NCBI GenBank assembly: GCA_030549775.1
Contig: CM060180.1
Span: forward strand, 87,991,172-88,055,171
From: Tamarix chinensis
Lineage: Eukaryota > Streptophyta > Magnoliopsida > Caryophyllales > Tamaricaceae
Direction of reading: 5' to 3'
Length of the DNA stretch: 64,000 bases
A program made the translations under genes and the position numbers. The notes under the pieces were generated by a model. The model saw nothing but the letters and a program-made list of their open reading frames with translations, was not told where the DNA came from and searched no databases. How positions within the stretch are numbered: position 1 is the stretch's first letter; every line of letters starts with the position of its first letter. This document shows positions 10,840 through 22,660 of the stretch, one piece after another.

Positions 10840-12130
10840 ACGATCTTGCCAAGGAATGTGATGTCTTTCGGCTAAGTGCATCTACAACCAAATTGGCCTT
10901 ACCCTCATGTAGGTCAATTCCAAATCATAATCCTTGACAAACTCCAACCATTGAAATTTTATTAGATTCAATCCCAGCTATGTTAAGATATACTTAAGTC
11001 TCTTATGGTTAGTGCAGAAATTGCACTGAACTACATGGAGATATTGTCTCTAGATCATAAGAGTGAACATTACAACAACAAGTTCTAAGTCATGCTTAGG
11101 GTATGTTCTATTCATGAAACTTTAGTTATCAAGAGGGAGAAGCCAATACCCTTCTATGTTGGATCAACAAGAAATCAAAACCTTTCTTGGAGTAAACATG
11201 ATACACCTTAAATCCATAAGACCCACTAAGAAATATGAGCACTAGGGATGAAGCCAAATACCACTTCAACTCCTCAAAGGCTCAACTAAAGTTCTTATTC
11301 TACTAGAAGTGCATATCGTTCTTCAACTATTTAGTCAATAGTAGTGTAATCTTAGAAATGTCTATCACAAACATATGGTAGTAGTTTGCTAACTCAGGAA
11401 AACTTTGCACCTCATTGATAGAAGTAGGTACTGGACATTTAGAAACAACTTGAATCTTAGTAGATCCATCACCACTCCATCCTTAGAGATCACATGATGT
11501 AGGAAAACCACTTGATCTAACAAGTAATTGAATTTAAGAGTTTGGCATATAACATGTCGGACCTCTTCAATGCCAAAGTCTACCTCAAATGCTGCTCAAG
11601 CATCTCACAGTTAATAGAGTAGAAGAAGATGTTATTGATGAACACTATGATGAATTAGTCCAAGGAGGGATGGAATATCTAGTTCATAGGAGACATGAAA
11701 GCTATTAGAGCATTATTGAGTTTGGAAGGCATCATAATGAACTAATAATGGCCAACCCTTATCCCAAATGCAGTCATAGGGATGTCTTATTCTACTAACC
11801 TCAATTGATTACAGCTTGATTGAAGATCAATATTAGAGAACACCTTAGATCCATTAAATTGATCGAATAAGTCATCAATCCTTGGTAATGGATAACGGTT
11901 CTTCATCATCACCTAGTTCAATGTTCGGTAGTCATGCATAACCTCAAGCTCCAGTCCTTCTTCTTTACGAGCAAAACTAGTGCTTCCCATAGTCATATGC
12001 TTGATCAAATATAACCCTTCTGTAAAAGTTCCTCTAACTTAGCCATGAATTCTTTTATCTCCACAGGTGCCATATGGTATGGAGCCTTAGGTACTGTCTT
12101 TGTCCTTGACATACATCCACGGTTAACTCG
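10840..12130 (-). pseudogene. G1 reverse transcriptase and RNase H, broken
   Basis: RT signatures on the minus strand run from about 11960: [29 protein letters not shown] and [14 protein letters not shown] (first catalytic Asp kept), then DIPMTAFGIRVGHY. The active-site box near 11650-11620 reads FIIVFINNIFFYS where the family has FIDD, so both catalytic Asp are replaced by Asn. This is what G-to-A changes in GAT/GAC codons would give. RNase H follows and ends near 10950-10850 with EGKANLVVDALSRKTSHSL, almost the same as the end of the RNase H in G2. Several stops interrupt the frame. It cannot be active. Confidence 0.8.
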
Positions 12131-12398
12131 ACTTTTTAAATAGGTTGAATTATTAAAATCGCTACATAAAATATGTTTGGCAACTCATGAACCACGATTA
12201 TCTATTCCAATGGAGACTTAGTTGCTTAGGTATGTCTAATACTGCATAGTTAGAGTGGATATCCCTTACATATGAGGTTACTCAATGTAAATCCAACAAG
12301 ATCCTTGTGGAGTAATTAGGTTCACAATTCTCGTATGAAATCGTAATACCTTTTAGTCATCGTAGAACTACACATTGTTGTATACAATGGATTAGGGC

Positions 12399-12890
12399 TC
12401 AATACTTCTCTAGCATATCAATACCAAATATCACATCAAAATCAGGTAACTCTAGTTCTTTGAAGTCCAAAGAAAAATCTATTACTCCCACTACCAAAAT
12501 AACTCCTTGATAAAATCTAGAGTATACAATCCAATCCCCCAATGGCAACACCTTAGAAGTAGAGATACTACTAGAAGGAGATAAAGAAGCTCTAGCCACA
12601 AATGCATGTGCAGCAAAAGAGTGTGATGCACAAGAGTTAAACAATACATAAGAAAAAAGGTTAGAGATAACAAGCACACCAATCCTTTTCATTCCTAAAA
12701 GGGGTGAGGTCTTGGACCTTAGGCTTACTAACACAACTAGGGATACTAGTTGGCAATGATAAAACTCTCTAAGTTTATAGTTATGGCTACTAGATAGAGT
12801 CGATACTTTAACATCTAGTAAGAATCTACTTGATGTTGTTACTACTAACTCAATACTCATATGCTCTGTTTCCCCCTTTGCAACATCCAT
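12399..12890 (-). pseudogene. G1 aspartic protease region
   Basis: This is the longest open stretch of the element, 163 residues. The retropepsin core reads VLFNSCASHSF at about residues 104-114, where the family has LFDSGASHSF or LFDTGATHSF; the catalytic D is N and the G is C, so the active site is destroyed although the frame is open. The second half, ELELPDFDVIFGIDMLEKY, matches the conserved L-x-DFDVILGMDWL end. The N-terminal half has a TTSSRFLL segment and a NYKLREF segment that also occur in the G2 copy at 38191-38406. It lies between gag and RT. An open frame with a dead catalytic site suggests chance survival rather than selection. Confidence 0.8.
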
Positions 12891-12894
12891 GGTA

Positions 12895-13870
12895 CATCAC
12901 CTGGTTACACAAGCAGTCTACCCCCAGGTGATCTATCTTGCATTGCTTGTAGTGGTAGTGACTCTGTTTTATAGGACCCTTAGATAACCCTCCAACATAA
13001 GGTACAATCCCCACACTTTAGCCATATCTAGGCATAATCTATGTTTTGAAACAATCTTCTTCCCATCATCGGGATGCTTACAAAGTTCAAACTTTCACTT
13101 GCTTTTGAACAGAGCACTTCGGGCTTGGATTACTTAGGATGTCGCAAAAGCTTGCTTGTACATCCGTAACATATCTAGGGAAGTAACTAACAACAAATGA
13201 TTTTGGTTTCAAATCCCTAGCCTAATCTTGAAACAATGGACTTGCATTTTCTTGTTAGCTTATAATTCCTAGGCAAACTTGACCAAGTCCTTAAATAGAG
13301 TATAGTTCCCTTCAGATGACATGCACCCTTGGTGAAGCACAATGAATTCAACATAATTGGTCATGGAAAGGTCAGTCAGGCAAACATGGGCTTACAATGC
13401 CTCCTAGAATGGTACACATCCTATAGGTTCTCCACCCCTATGTTAGACACTCCTCCATTATGCGTTTTCCCTTCCTCTCAGATAGTATACTACCACATCA
13501 ACCCTACTATCTCCTGGGCATCTGTAAGTTATGAAGGTCTTCTCCATCTTTAAGACCTATTATTCCATGATGTTAAGGTCCTTCTTTCCCTCAAAGAATG
13601 ATGAGTGATGACCTCTAGCCCTCTTAAGACAATCCCCTAAAACTTCTGCAACCACTAGCGCCGATTGAAGTTGAGGTGCTTAGATTTGGCCCTTCATATA
13701 GACTTTTACTATCCCCATGAAAGCTTCAATGCACTCATAGCAGAGGTGAGTGGCCGTTGTGTCCTAGAGGCTAAAAATAGTTAGGGACAAAATTTATTCT
13801 ATTGAGTAATAACACTAGCAAAACAACTATCACACATTATATCTATGGCATTGTCTGAGCCCCACTCTTA
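12895..13870 (-). pseudogene. G1 gag remnant with degenerate zinc knuckles
   Basis: Gag forms the particle around element RNA. Minus-strand translation around 13650-13450 gives FFEGKKDLNIM, then KMEKTFITYRCP and VVVYYLRGR, matching the plant gypsy gag pattern (F-x-G-x-x-D-P, then M-E-x-x-F, then A-x-Y-x-L-x-G). The same blocks occur in G2 gag at 37440-37600. Near 13000-12900 two degenerate CCHC-like knuckles occur, read as KQCKIDHLGVDCLC and a later MYHGCCKGG. Several stops and frame changes are present. The region directly precedes the protease. Confidence 0.7.
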
Positions 13871-13924
13871 CTTATAGACATTCTAGGTTTGAAAATACTA
13901 AAAATTGTAAAAAAAAAAAAAGAA

Positions 13925-14151
13925 TCAAGGAGAAAAGGTTTAAAATCAAGACTGACACCATCCTATGGTATCAGCTTAAAAATTATTGGAAATGTATGTT
14001 TTTATAAAAGGATATGATAAAACTTAGGGTATCACCAAACTTATTTTCAAAGCAATGCATGTTTGTAAAAATTCTCTAACACCAACCTGCAGTGACAACT
14101 CAATTACGGTTTAAAGTAATATGCTTTTAAGAAAAAACTTTAATACCAACC
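13925..14151 (-). repeat. Multiplied primer-site region of G1
   Basis: Just inside the 5' LTR on the minus strand are about three diverged copies of a unit of roughly 75-80 bases. Each has a version of a GGTATNNNAG-like primer site: GGTTGGTATTAAAG, GGTTGGTGTTAGAG and a last one reading TGATACCATAGGATGGTGTC. Between them are runs like TTTTATAAAAACATACATTT. Plant retrotransposons normally have one site complementary to the 3' end of initiator tRNA-Met (TGGTATCAGAGC). The same arrangement follows the 5' LTR of G2 at 36877-37120. Confidence 0.6.
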
Positions 14152-16685
14152 TGTAAAACCCCTATTTTTCACTAGCGAAAAAATTCATTTAAAAAAGTGT
14201 GGAGAGTGAAAATACACCTAGCAAAAATGAGGTGTCATGGTTGTACTTGACAAAAGGTAGACATCTGTTGCCTACCCTATTTTAGATATAAGGTTAACAC
14301 CAACGAACCAATTTTTTTAAAATATAGTGGGTGAATATGAATTATATAAAAGTTTTGAAAGATTGTTTAATTTGAAAGGCCTTAATGGTTCCCAACAAAA
14401 TCATTACGAAAATATGAGCAGATAAAAATATGGGACTTCATTAAAATGAAGTCAAGGTATGACAGTAAAATCAAAATCATGATCCATTACTGACCCTATA
14501 AGATCTCCATATGTCCACGCTCTCAATCCTCGAACCTAAGATTAAATAAGCCCCTTACTAGCCATCCCTAAAAACATTCAAATGTCCCTCTACTCGTGAG
14601 AATGAGTAGGTTATCGAGAAATGGGCACATAAGTACGCTTGGGATTATCGAGAAAGGTTGGGATTAATCAAAACATGCTAACATTAATAACTAAGACAAC
14701 ACAAAATATATAACGCTTGATTTCATATTATAACTAGGTAAATACTCATATACGTAATATCAGATTAAATCCAAGTAACCACTAGAGTTTCTTTCTGATT
14801 ACTTAGTCCTTTAGATTATACAATTTCCTTATCCACATGTTAAGATAGGTTAATATTCATACAACATTTTAGTTAACATCTGATTAGGCACTTAAGATAT
14901 TACGTACATGTATAAATCAACTTTTATTCTTTTTGGTCATTCAACCATTTTCTATCCTTATCTAATAATTCATATTTACTTATTCATTATCTAGAACTTT
15001 ATCATCCAATTACTTATAATCGTTATTTCATTATTATCGAGGGATGGACAGGCACCACCCCATGGTCACACATAGAGCAGAATGCTTTCCAAATAAGGGA
15101 TATATCCTAGTTGACCTAGGAAACCTAGGAAACAAAACCCTTAATTACTGATATCCTCTAGTACATCATCAAGTTCTAGAGTAGGTAAGCCATTGGGATC
15201 TTTCAAGATCCTGCCCAAAGGTAGCTAAATGCCCTAAGGCAGACTAAGTCACAATAGCTAATCAAGGATCGGGTTACCCTAACCCATATGTAACTTGATT
15301 GTCTTTCACTTTACATGAATAGTATATTATTCATAAAACTATTGATCACACAACTCTCATATAAGAGCAAGCAAAGTATTTTCCATCTTTATTCCAAATC
15401 AACCCTTTTATTTCCATCCCCTCAATCATATGGGGTTTTCGTTCATCTTTTTCTAATATTATTCAGATCCATCATATTATTTTATTCAAGCTAATGCTTT
15501 GTTTCATTAATCTTTATCAAAACCGTCACATATCAAGTGGAATACCAATTTAGCCTTTATAATACTCATAGAGAAGAGAAAATCGATGATAACATCATAG
15601 GATAACTGTCACATATCAAGTGGAATACCGATCCATCATAAAATTATGACTCATTTACTCTTTTAATAAGGCCATTAATCCATGATAAAATATATATTTT
15701 ATTCCACTAACAATCATAAGATTTTCCCAAACATAGCTTCTAAGCATAACCATACAAAAGAAGAGAAAACTATATCAACAAGTCAAACTGGTGGATCAGT
15801 GTTGCTCCACTAGTCGATCGGTCACACTAACTACTTTGTCAGTTTGGGCTACCAATGAATTCATTTTCACAAACCATTAAACTATTCATAGATCATTCAA
15901 TTAGTCATACCCAAAAAGTCGACTCGTTTAAGAAGAAGGCAAGAATAAGGTCTCTACAAGCTTAGTTGATGGGTCAAGTTAACCAGTCAATTGTTGTAGG
16001 AACGTGTCGATCGATTAGCCTTAACACAACATCAAACAATTAAATTCAGCTAGAATCATGCTTATAAATCATTCTTAACAATATTAGAACATGTAAAAAC
16101 ATTATCTAACACATTTTCAACTAAATTAGCTTAAATATCTCAATAATGAATTATCTTGTACTATATTTATCAATTATCATTCTTTTTTATCTTATATATG
16201 AAATCTATCCATCCAAATAACTATACAGGCTATATACAACCATGCTAAGATATAGAATGAACAAAAAGGGTCTCACATTATGATGGAATACACAAATCAT
16301 TTTAGAAGGAACCATCACTTACCTGGTGTACCAAAAAATCTACTTAAATAATAAACTCCAAATTGTGAAAATTGTAACTTTTAAAACCTTAAAACAAAAT
16401 ATCTTGAACTAATAATTTCGTAAAAAAAATTATTAATTTTAAATTTAACATAGAGCAAGAAGAAATCTGTACCATTATTAAAGCAAAATAAGGAAGTACT
16501 CAACTAAACCACTTAATCTTTTTCCAAAATCTAACACTTTCTTACTTAATAATTAAAAAAAAAGTGACTTCTAGAGAAAGTATCAAAAAACTATTAGAGG
16601 TTAAACTACAAGGTTCAAAATGTAGAGAAGAGGGAAGGTGAACATAAATACTTAGGGATTTTATTGGATGAAAGATAGATTAATA
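14152..16685 (-). repeat. 5' LTR of G1, truncated
   Basis: It starts TGTAAAACCCC at 14152 and is recognisably the same sequence as 5819 onward for about 2.5 kb. It stops matching near 16680, at the point equal to about 8415 in the left LTR, so about 0.8 kb (the U3 start on the minus strand) is missing. Element A starts at 16686. The conserved stem-loop has a perfect 6-bp stem here: CTACTC at 14590-14595, 8 nt, GAGTAG at 14604-14609. Confidence 0.8.
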
Positions 16686-18129
16686 TGTAATAAAAATTTT
16701 TTTTAGCTAAACCTAATCATGAGTAACTAATATCAAAACCTAATTATAACCTCGGGAATTCATTTTTCTATCTTACCTTAAGTCTTTAATTCTAAATATT
16801 ATTTTTGGGTTATTAATATTTTATTCCCAACTTAAATGTAATCCTGAATAACTATTTGACCTAAATATAAATCTAAGCCCCCACTTTTTCCTTTCCCTTT
16901 TTCCTTTTTTTCCCTCTCCATATCTTGTTTAATTATTTTTTTTTCTCTCTATGCCGATCACCTTACCCTTTTTCTCCCCTTCATTTCCTTGGTGCATGTC
17001 TCCCTCTACCAAGCCTATCCTTTCCCCATCAATTCACAACTCTGGCGATTGTGGGTTGGGTTTCATTTTTTTGCCCGATGGCAACCTCCCTTCTTTTCCT
17101 CTCTCTTTGTATGCAAATATATATATACATATACCTTATTTAATGACCAAAATGTGCCTCCACCAAAACACTCCCAAGCTTGGGCAATTCCGACCACTTC
17201 TCCCCCCTCGTTTCAGCCATATTTTCTAGTTCAACCCCTAGCAACTACTGGTTGTGCCGTTGCTAGCCGTCCCTTACTTGACAACCCCAACTAACCCCCT
17301 GGTGTTACATAAGTTTTAGCTGACACCTCCTTCGAATTAGGGTTTTATTTTTCCCCATTCTTTTCTGCTCCATTACCATATTCCTTAATTAATTATATTT
17401 AAAATTCTAATTATCATTTTTTAATAGTTCTTAGGTGATATTCTAGAAGTTTCAAAAGAAGCTGTTGAGGATAACCGTGCTTAGAGATCGCAGCCTTTAT
17501 TAGCAAGGATACTAGTTGATTCTTCTGGTTTTGTGTCAAATGCTTGTATGATTATGTGTGTTATCATGCTATTGTTATTATACTATTAAAATGCATGTTT
17601 TTGATGATATGATATGTTAACATTAATTAGATGATAGGAAGGAAGTAAGAATAACAAAATATATACTGATACGATGATAGTAGGCTAAGTAATATTTTTT
17701 GGATGAGTGTAAATTATGGGAGAGCAATATGGGCCTAATAAATTATTATAATTGGGAAATAATTATATTTAATATGTTTGTTGATAAAGAGGCATTTGAA
17801 AATAATGATATTGAGGAAATGAGATTTTCAAGAAATAAGGGTTGTTGGCTATCTTTAAGGATATTTTGATCAATATGGGTGAATATGGGAATTTTTGTAT
17901 TTTAAGGTGTTAGATGGATTAAAATATGCCAATAATATGCCATGACATGTTTGGAAGTGATTATGAACTTCATAATATCTTCATATGAAAAAATACCCTA
18001 ATTTTGGAATATTAGCCTTAAAATGGTACAATTATTATTACATGGGTAACCTGTTAGAGTTAGGCCACAAATTTCAGATGCGTTGTTGATATCCGTATTT
18101 AGGGGATTTATATAATTAACTATTCCATA

Positions 18130-18262
18130 GGTAATAATGGTGGTTGGATGTATTTTCTCGGGGTTATATGTTATTAACCATTCCACCAATAAGAATAGTG
18201 GTTAGGAGCGTTTTACCTAGGGGTGGAATAATAGTTCAACTGGTTGAGAATAATGGGGTCCA
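18130..18262 (+). repeat. Stem-loop block in A LTR (related to B array)
   Basis: Three diverged units of the form TTCCA-N-TAATAATGGTGG or CCACCAATAAGAATAGTGG (18183-18201) are spaced by about 50-60 bases, with GGTTAGGAGCG-like text between. Similar blocks occur in the other A LTR (27001-27075) and in B LTRs. Confidence 0.6.
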
Positions 18263-18419
18263 TAAACTGAATGTAAATAAAATACTGTGTTATATGATGT
18301 TCAAATATTACGAAACTCAAATATTAATTATCTTATAGTGCTTTTTATATCTCGCATGTATACTACTTTTTACTATAAATGTATGTAATTATATGTTTTT
18401 CCGATTTGGACTATATTAT

Positions 18420-18500
18420 TCCCTTACTCTGTACATAGTATATTGATCATCCCTTTCATGGGTACTGCTCATTCCCATAAGTAGATCTACCCTATTTTTT
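18420..18500 (+). promoter_or_regulatory. Conserved LTR stem-loop module (A copy)
   Basis: This reads TTACTCTGTACATAG, TATTGATCATCCC, TTTCATGGGTA, then CTGCTC (18465-18470), 8 nt and AAGTAG (18479-18484). The last stem is imperfect here. The order is the same as in families B and G. Confidence 0.6.
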
Positions 18501-18853
18501 ATGGGATTGATGATTATTAGCTTAATGTGCTTGCCTTGGGTGAGTTCTAAATGAATTTATAAAGGGTAAGGTTATCCGGATATCTCTATCTCTCCATGGA
18601 CTTTTAGTTTTCTTTTTTCACTATTTATTCTTTTCTCCCTATTTCATATCATATATCATGGTGGAATAAAGTGCTTCCTACACCTGATTCCTAGGTATGA
18701 GGTTACTTTTGCCTTACATCCGACATAGATTGGGCATAGGGAGTACCTCTTTAAAATTGAATGCAGCGTGACACCCTTATGTTTGTGTTTTGGCTTCCGC
18801 TATTAGCTCCTTTAAAATTAAAATTTTAAGTTCCAAAATTTTGGGGTGTTACA

Positions 18854-18870
18854 TAAGGTATCATATCTTT
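18854..18870 (+). promoter_or_regulatory. Primer-binding-site-like stretch of element A
   Basis: Directly after the LTR end comes TAAGGTATCATATC, a diverged form of the TGGTATCAGAGC site used with initiator tRNA-Met. Position after the CA end supports the call. Confidence 0.55.
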
Positions 18871-19997
18871 TGGTTCTTGGGAATCATGTTTTGTTTAGAG
18901 ACTCAATTTTCACGATCCTAAATGTTTTTAAATTTTCCATTCTATTTTAAAAATCTAGATTAACAGTGTGAGGAAGTGGGAAATAGGTAGCTTGACTGGT
19001 CTTATTATGTGTGTTTGATGTGATGTGCTTATTAAGCTATGTAATTTTCTAACATGGTTTCAATTTTATACCTTAAGAAGATGCATTTGTGCATATTTTT
19101 CGCATCATGAATCGTGGTGAGCTAGTGCTACTACCGACATGGTCTCTGCTCGGGATTTAGGATCCCTTTACATCTCAAGGAGTAACTTGGATTCTATAGG
19201 CATGCATTTGAGGATTTAATACTCCCCACCTAGCTATGGTGAATTGATGAAGACAACGAGTTTGTTTCACAAAGACAATAGCCGGTGATTGTAGAAGAGC
19301 CCTTGTACATTTTATGTTTAGGAGCCCGATGATGTAATGATGCAATCTTAGTGGGTTATTTGATGACACGGATACTTGAAGAAGATTCTATCACGTAGTG
19401 TTTTTAGGATGTGGAACAAGAAGATGTTTGGTTCTCAGAGTCCCTACTATAGATGCACACGTGATACCAACCATTGAACCATGAGCCCTAAGATTTAGTC
19501 ATGGAGAGCTACCATATATGCCGTCAATTGAATAAGGATGAGATCATCAAAGAGTTAAAATCAACCCTCTAATAGCCTTTGGATTAGGACACATCAAATC
19601 GAGTTAGTTTGATCATTCTCCTTCTTCTTTTCATGTTTGCATTGCGAGTGGACTTATTGCTTAACCATTTGATCCTTGGCTTGCACACACTTCGGACTAG
19701 GGTTTCTTGTTTGAGTTCTTATTATGCTTTGTTTATATTCTACATTTTTCCCTCTACACTTTTATCTCCATTACTTTATTCTTTGTGGGTTTTTTTATAT
19801 AAACTTCTTACCTTATGAAATACCTCTTTTAAGAGGGTATTACCCTAAATTTTCGACCATGATCCCTTATAGTGTTTGCCATGTAACTTTAGAGACCACC
19901 GCTGCTCTTATCCACTCCACTCTTACCCTTTCCAACCTTTGCATCATTGATCACATCTCCAATCCTCATAACCCTTAACCCTCTAGGTCTTTATCAT
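18871..19997 (+). other. Interior of element A, unrecognised
   Basis: About 1.1 kb between the primer site and the integrase tail. No gag, protease or RT motif could be read in any frame. An ATG-led stretch near 19107 (MNRGELVLL) sits where gag should start but is stopped after about 19 codons. The open stretches 19609-19978 are hydrophobic or Leu-rich frames without a recognisable family. It may be decayed leader and gag, or unrelated filler. Confidence 0.5.
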
Positions 19998-20270
19998 TTT
20001 AAGGAAGTACATCACAGATTCACCCCATATGATGAGAACCAATGAGATCGAGCTCGACGATTCCTTATTCTTCGAGGAGAGGCCTTTGCAGATTTTTGGC
20101 AGTAAGCTACAATACACCTAGACGAGCTCGGTTCTGCTAGAGAAGATTATTTGGAGCTGTCATAGAGTAGATGAGGTGACTTGGGAGACCTAGAATGACA
20201 TGCACCAATCACACGTCGAGCTTGTTAGCATGTGTTTCTTAGGTTTCAGGATTCTCTCTCTTTTAAAAGG
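19998..20270 (+). pseudogene. Integrase C-terminus and chromodomain-like tail of element A
   Basis: The frame reads ILRKYITDSPHMM, corresponding to the family's L-R-K-Y-V-x-D-P-S-H-V block that ends the integrase. It then gives RTNEIELDDSLFFEERPLQI and, after a stop, IIWSCHRVDEVTWE, matching the chromodomain-like block with V-E-E-A-T-W-E. Only one stop falls between. This is the normal end of a chromovirus polyprotein, and the 3' LTR begins about 130 bases later. It shows that element A derives from an autonomous chromovirus that has lost most of its coding region. Compare the better-preserved equivalent in G2 at 47762-48230. Confidence 0.75.
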
Positions 20271-20403
20271 GTAGTTCCTCATAGTATAGTGTGAACTTCA
20301 CTAGAGTTAACCATCAAGATTACCTTATTTACATTCATTTCCTCTTATTCCCAACCACAACTTCTTGACTTCGGTGACAAAGTTTATTTTAAGGTTGTAG
20401 TGA

Positions 20404-20529
20404 TGTAATACCTTAAATTTATAGCTAAACCTAATCCTGAGTAATTAATACCAAAATGTAATTCCAACATCGAGAATTTATTCTTTTATCTTACCCTAAA
20501 TCCATAATTCTAAATCTTAGCCTAATCAA
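20404..20529 (+). repeat. 3' LTR of element A, first piece
   Basis: It starts TGTAATACC and matches 16686-16800 through blocks such as AGCTAAACCTAATC and CATAATTCTAAAT. It is cut by B1. The flank before B1 is ATCAA (20525-20529). Confidence 0.8.
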
Positions 20530-21371
20530 AATCTTACCCAAAACCCTAATTTAGGGAATCATGGCCAAATAAGAAATTATTAGGAAGACTAATTAAATAA
20601 ACTATTTTCTTTTTATTATTATGGATTTAATTAAGGTAAATCTAGGAGAAATTATAAATAATTTTAAATATGAAAAAACTTGAGTATTTTGCTAATTAAA
20701 ATAGAATTTAAGGAAATTCTTTAAAAATTCCTAAATTAGCCTAAAAATAGAATTTAATTATTATTTTTAATAGTCATATTTTATTAAATATCCCAAATTA
20801 CCCAAAATACATTTGATTATGGTAATTCACCTTTTCCTTTCTTTTCCTTTTTCCTTTTTTCCTTTTGTCCCCGTCTTTTTCCTTTTCTTTCCTTTCCTTC
20901 TCTTCCTTTTTTTCTCTTTTTCCCTTGACTTGGGCCAGCCCACTGGCCCAACTTCTCCTCCCCCAACACGACCCAGCCTCCCTGCGCCACTCCTTCCCTC
21001 TCCCAGTCAATTCGGCCCTCCTTTTTTTTTCTTTCTTTCTTCTTTTCCCCTAAACAGTCGGTCCAGCCCTCTCCTCTCCCACCTATGTCATCTTCAACAT
21101 CCAGCGCGCACCTACAGCCCGAAATCAGTACCGGAAAAGCCTTCACCAACCACACCGTCCACTCCATCCATTCCTCCCCTCTCTTCCCGGTTGACTTACC
21201 TACCATTTTGACAAGTCCATTCCGCCTCTCTCCTGCGTGCCATTCCTTCTCCCGACAAGACATGGCCTACACATGTAGACCTGTGCCAGCCATTCTCGTC
21301 AAACAGAGACCCATAACCCTTGCCCCTCTACTCTCCCACTCCTCCTTGTCATTTTCCCCTTTTGATTGGCC

Positions 21372-21380
21372 TATAAATAG
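21372..21380 (+). promoter_or_regulatory. TATA box of B1 LTR
   Basis: TATAAATAG preceded by ATTGGCC, at the same LTR position as TATAAATAC in B2 (40620) and TATAAATA in B3 (63441-63448 on the minus strand). Presence in all three copies supports a promoter, with transcription starting in the GC-rich stretch downstream. Confidence 0.65.
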
Positions 21381-21884
21381 CCCTAAAGGCTTCCATAATC
21401 GAGTTTGGATTTAGTAGCCAAGAAAAATGACCCAATGACCACCGCCTAATCAGCCTGTTATTCCTCCGCCGTCGGCCGTCTTTGCCGCCCACTCAAGCCA
21501 CCAAAACGCTCCCTGCACCGTCGTCTACACAACCGAGCCACCAGCCTTCCTTACCTTGCCTTGCATGAGCCACCTCGGCCGTGCGAAATCACCTTCCCGA
21601 ATAGTCCATTTGACCTTGTGCGGCCCCTTGTGCCGCCGGTTGCCGTCGATTCCGCCACTTGTAGCACCGCCTCTACCCCCCAAAACAACCAGGGAATCTT
21701 GCCCTACCACCCCACACCTCCATTTTCCCCTACTTCCCTTTCCCCTAGCCTCCACATCCATCTCTCCACTCCCTCCTTCCTCTGCTGCCGCCGGCTCCAC
21801 CACCCAGCCTAGGTTGTCTCCCAACTCCTTAACCCCTAAACCCAGTATATAAAAGTGTTAATGTTTTTAATATTATTAACTATT

Positions 21885-21902
21885 ATTATTAGTGTTATTA
21901 TG

Positions 21903-21943
<41 letters not shown>

Positions 21944-22099
21944 TACTACTACTATTATTACTATTATGCCCTAACGTTTATTCCAGAGAATTTCTAATTA
22001 ATGGTATTAATTCAGGCTAAAACCTTGTTGTGTTATTATTATTATTATCACTATTATTATCCTTATTATTATTATTACATTATTATTATTACCACCACT

Positions 22100-22140
<41 letters not shown>

Positions 22141-22149
22141 TATTATTAC

Positions 22150-22186
<37 letters not shown>

Positions 22187-22256
22187 GTTATTATTATTAT
22201 TATTATTATTATTGTTATTTTTATCATCATCGTCATCATTATTATTATTATTGTTA

Positions 22257-22287
<31 letters not shown>

Positions 22288-22299
22288 TATTACTATTAC

Positions 22300-22335
<36 letters not shown>

Positions 22336-22603
22336 GTTTATTACTCTAACTATGATTATCATTATTATTATCTCTATTCTTATTATTATTTTCAGTATTC
22401 TTATTATTATTAGCATTATTAATATTATTATTATTATCATTATCATTCTTATTATTATTTTCATTATTATGGTTGTGGTTATTATTATTATTATTATTAT
22501 GATCATTATTATTGTTGTTATTCTTGTTGTTGTTATTATTATTATTATTACTACTATTACTATGATTTCTATTATTATTATCATCATTATTATCACTATT
22601 ACC

Positions 22604-22646
<43 letters not shown>

Positions 22647-22660
22647 ATAATATTGTTATT
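21885..22660 (+). repeat. (ATT)n/(ATC)n microsatellite in B1
   Basis: Almost 800 bases of trinucleotide repeat, mainly ATT with a run of ATC near 22098-22140 and scattered ACT and GTT variants. It creates long false open frames rich in Ile, Tyr or His on both strands. The equivalent positions in B2 and B3 also hold trinucleotide repeats but with different motifs. Confidence 0.95.

Larger units (their letters stand above)
5819..16685 (-). mobile_element. Chromovirus-type Ty3/gypsy element G1
   Basis: The element lies on the minus strand: 5' LTR 16685-14152 (truncated), multiplied primer-site region 14151-13925, gag, protease, RT, RNase H, integrase with chromodomain-like tail, and 3' LTR 9208-5819. 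Left LTR limits are TG at 5819 and CA at 9208. The flank left of the insertion is TTAAT (5814-5818); the matching right flank is lost because element A begins at 16686. LTRs and gag match G2 (33464-50482) closely enough by eye to place them in one family. All ORFs are broken. The chromodomain-like tail and the PR-RT-RH-IN order place it among plant chromoviruses; I do not claim a named clade. Confidence 0.85.
16686..18853 (+). repeat. 5' LTR of element A
   Basis: It starts TGTAATAAAAAT and ends GGGGTGTTACA. Internal landmarks are a pyrimidine-rich block (16880-17110), an alternating TA run that may serve as a TATA element (near 17117-17135), the stem-loop block at 18140-18260 and the conserved module at 18420-18500. 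Open stretches of 60-100 residues inside it (16925-17294, 17998-18338) are chance frames in LTR sequence; none resembles a protein I know. Confidence 0.8.

Noticed and set aside
12491..12682. Second open frame over the G1 protease
   Set aside because: Shadow of the protease frame at 12399-12890.
19609..19978. Hydrophobic frames that could be a small membrane protein
   Set aside because: No start context, family or neighbour support; inside a deleted retrotransposon.
20813..21852. Several overlapping 80-150 residue open frames rich in Pro, Ser, Lys or Gly
   Set aside because: They lie in the pyrimidine-rich and GC-rich part of a B LTR, are open on both strands for compositional reasons, and the B2 copies have different frames.
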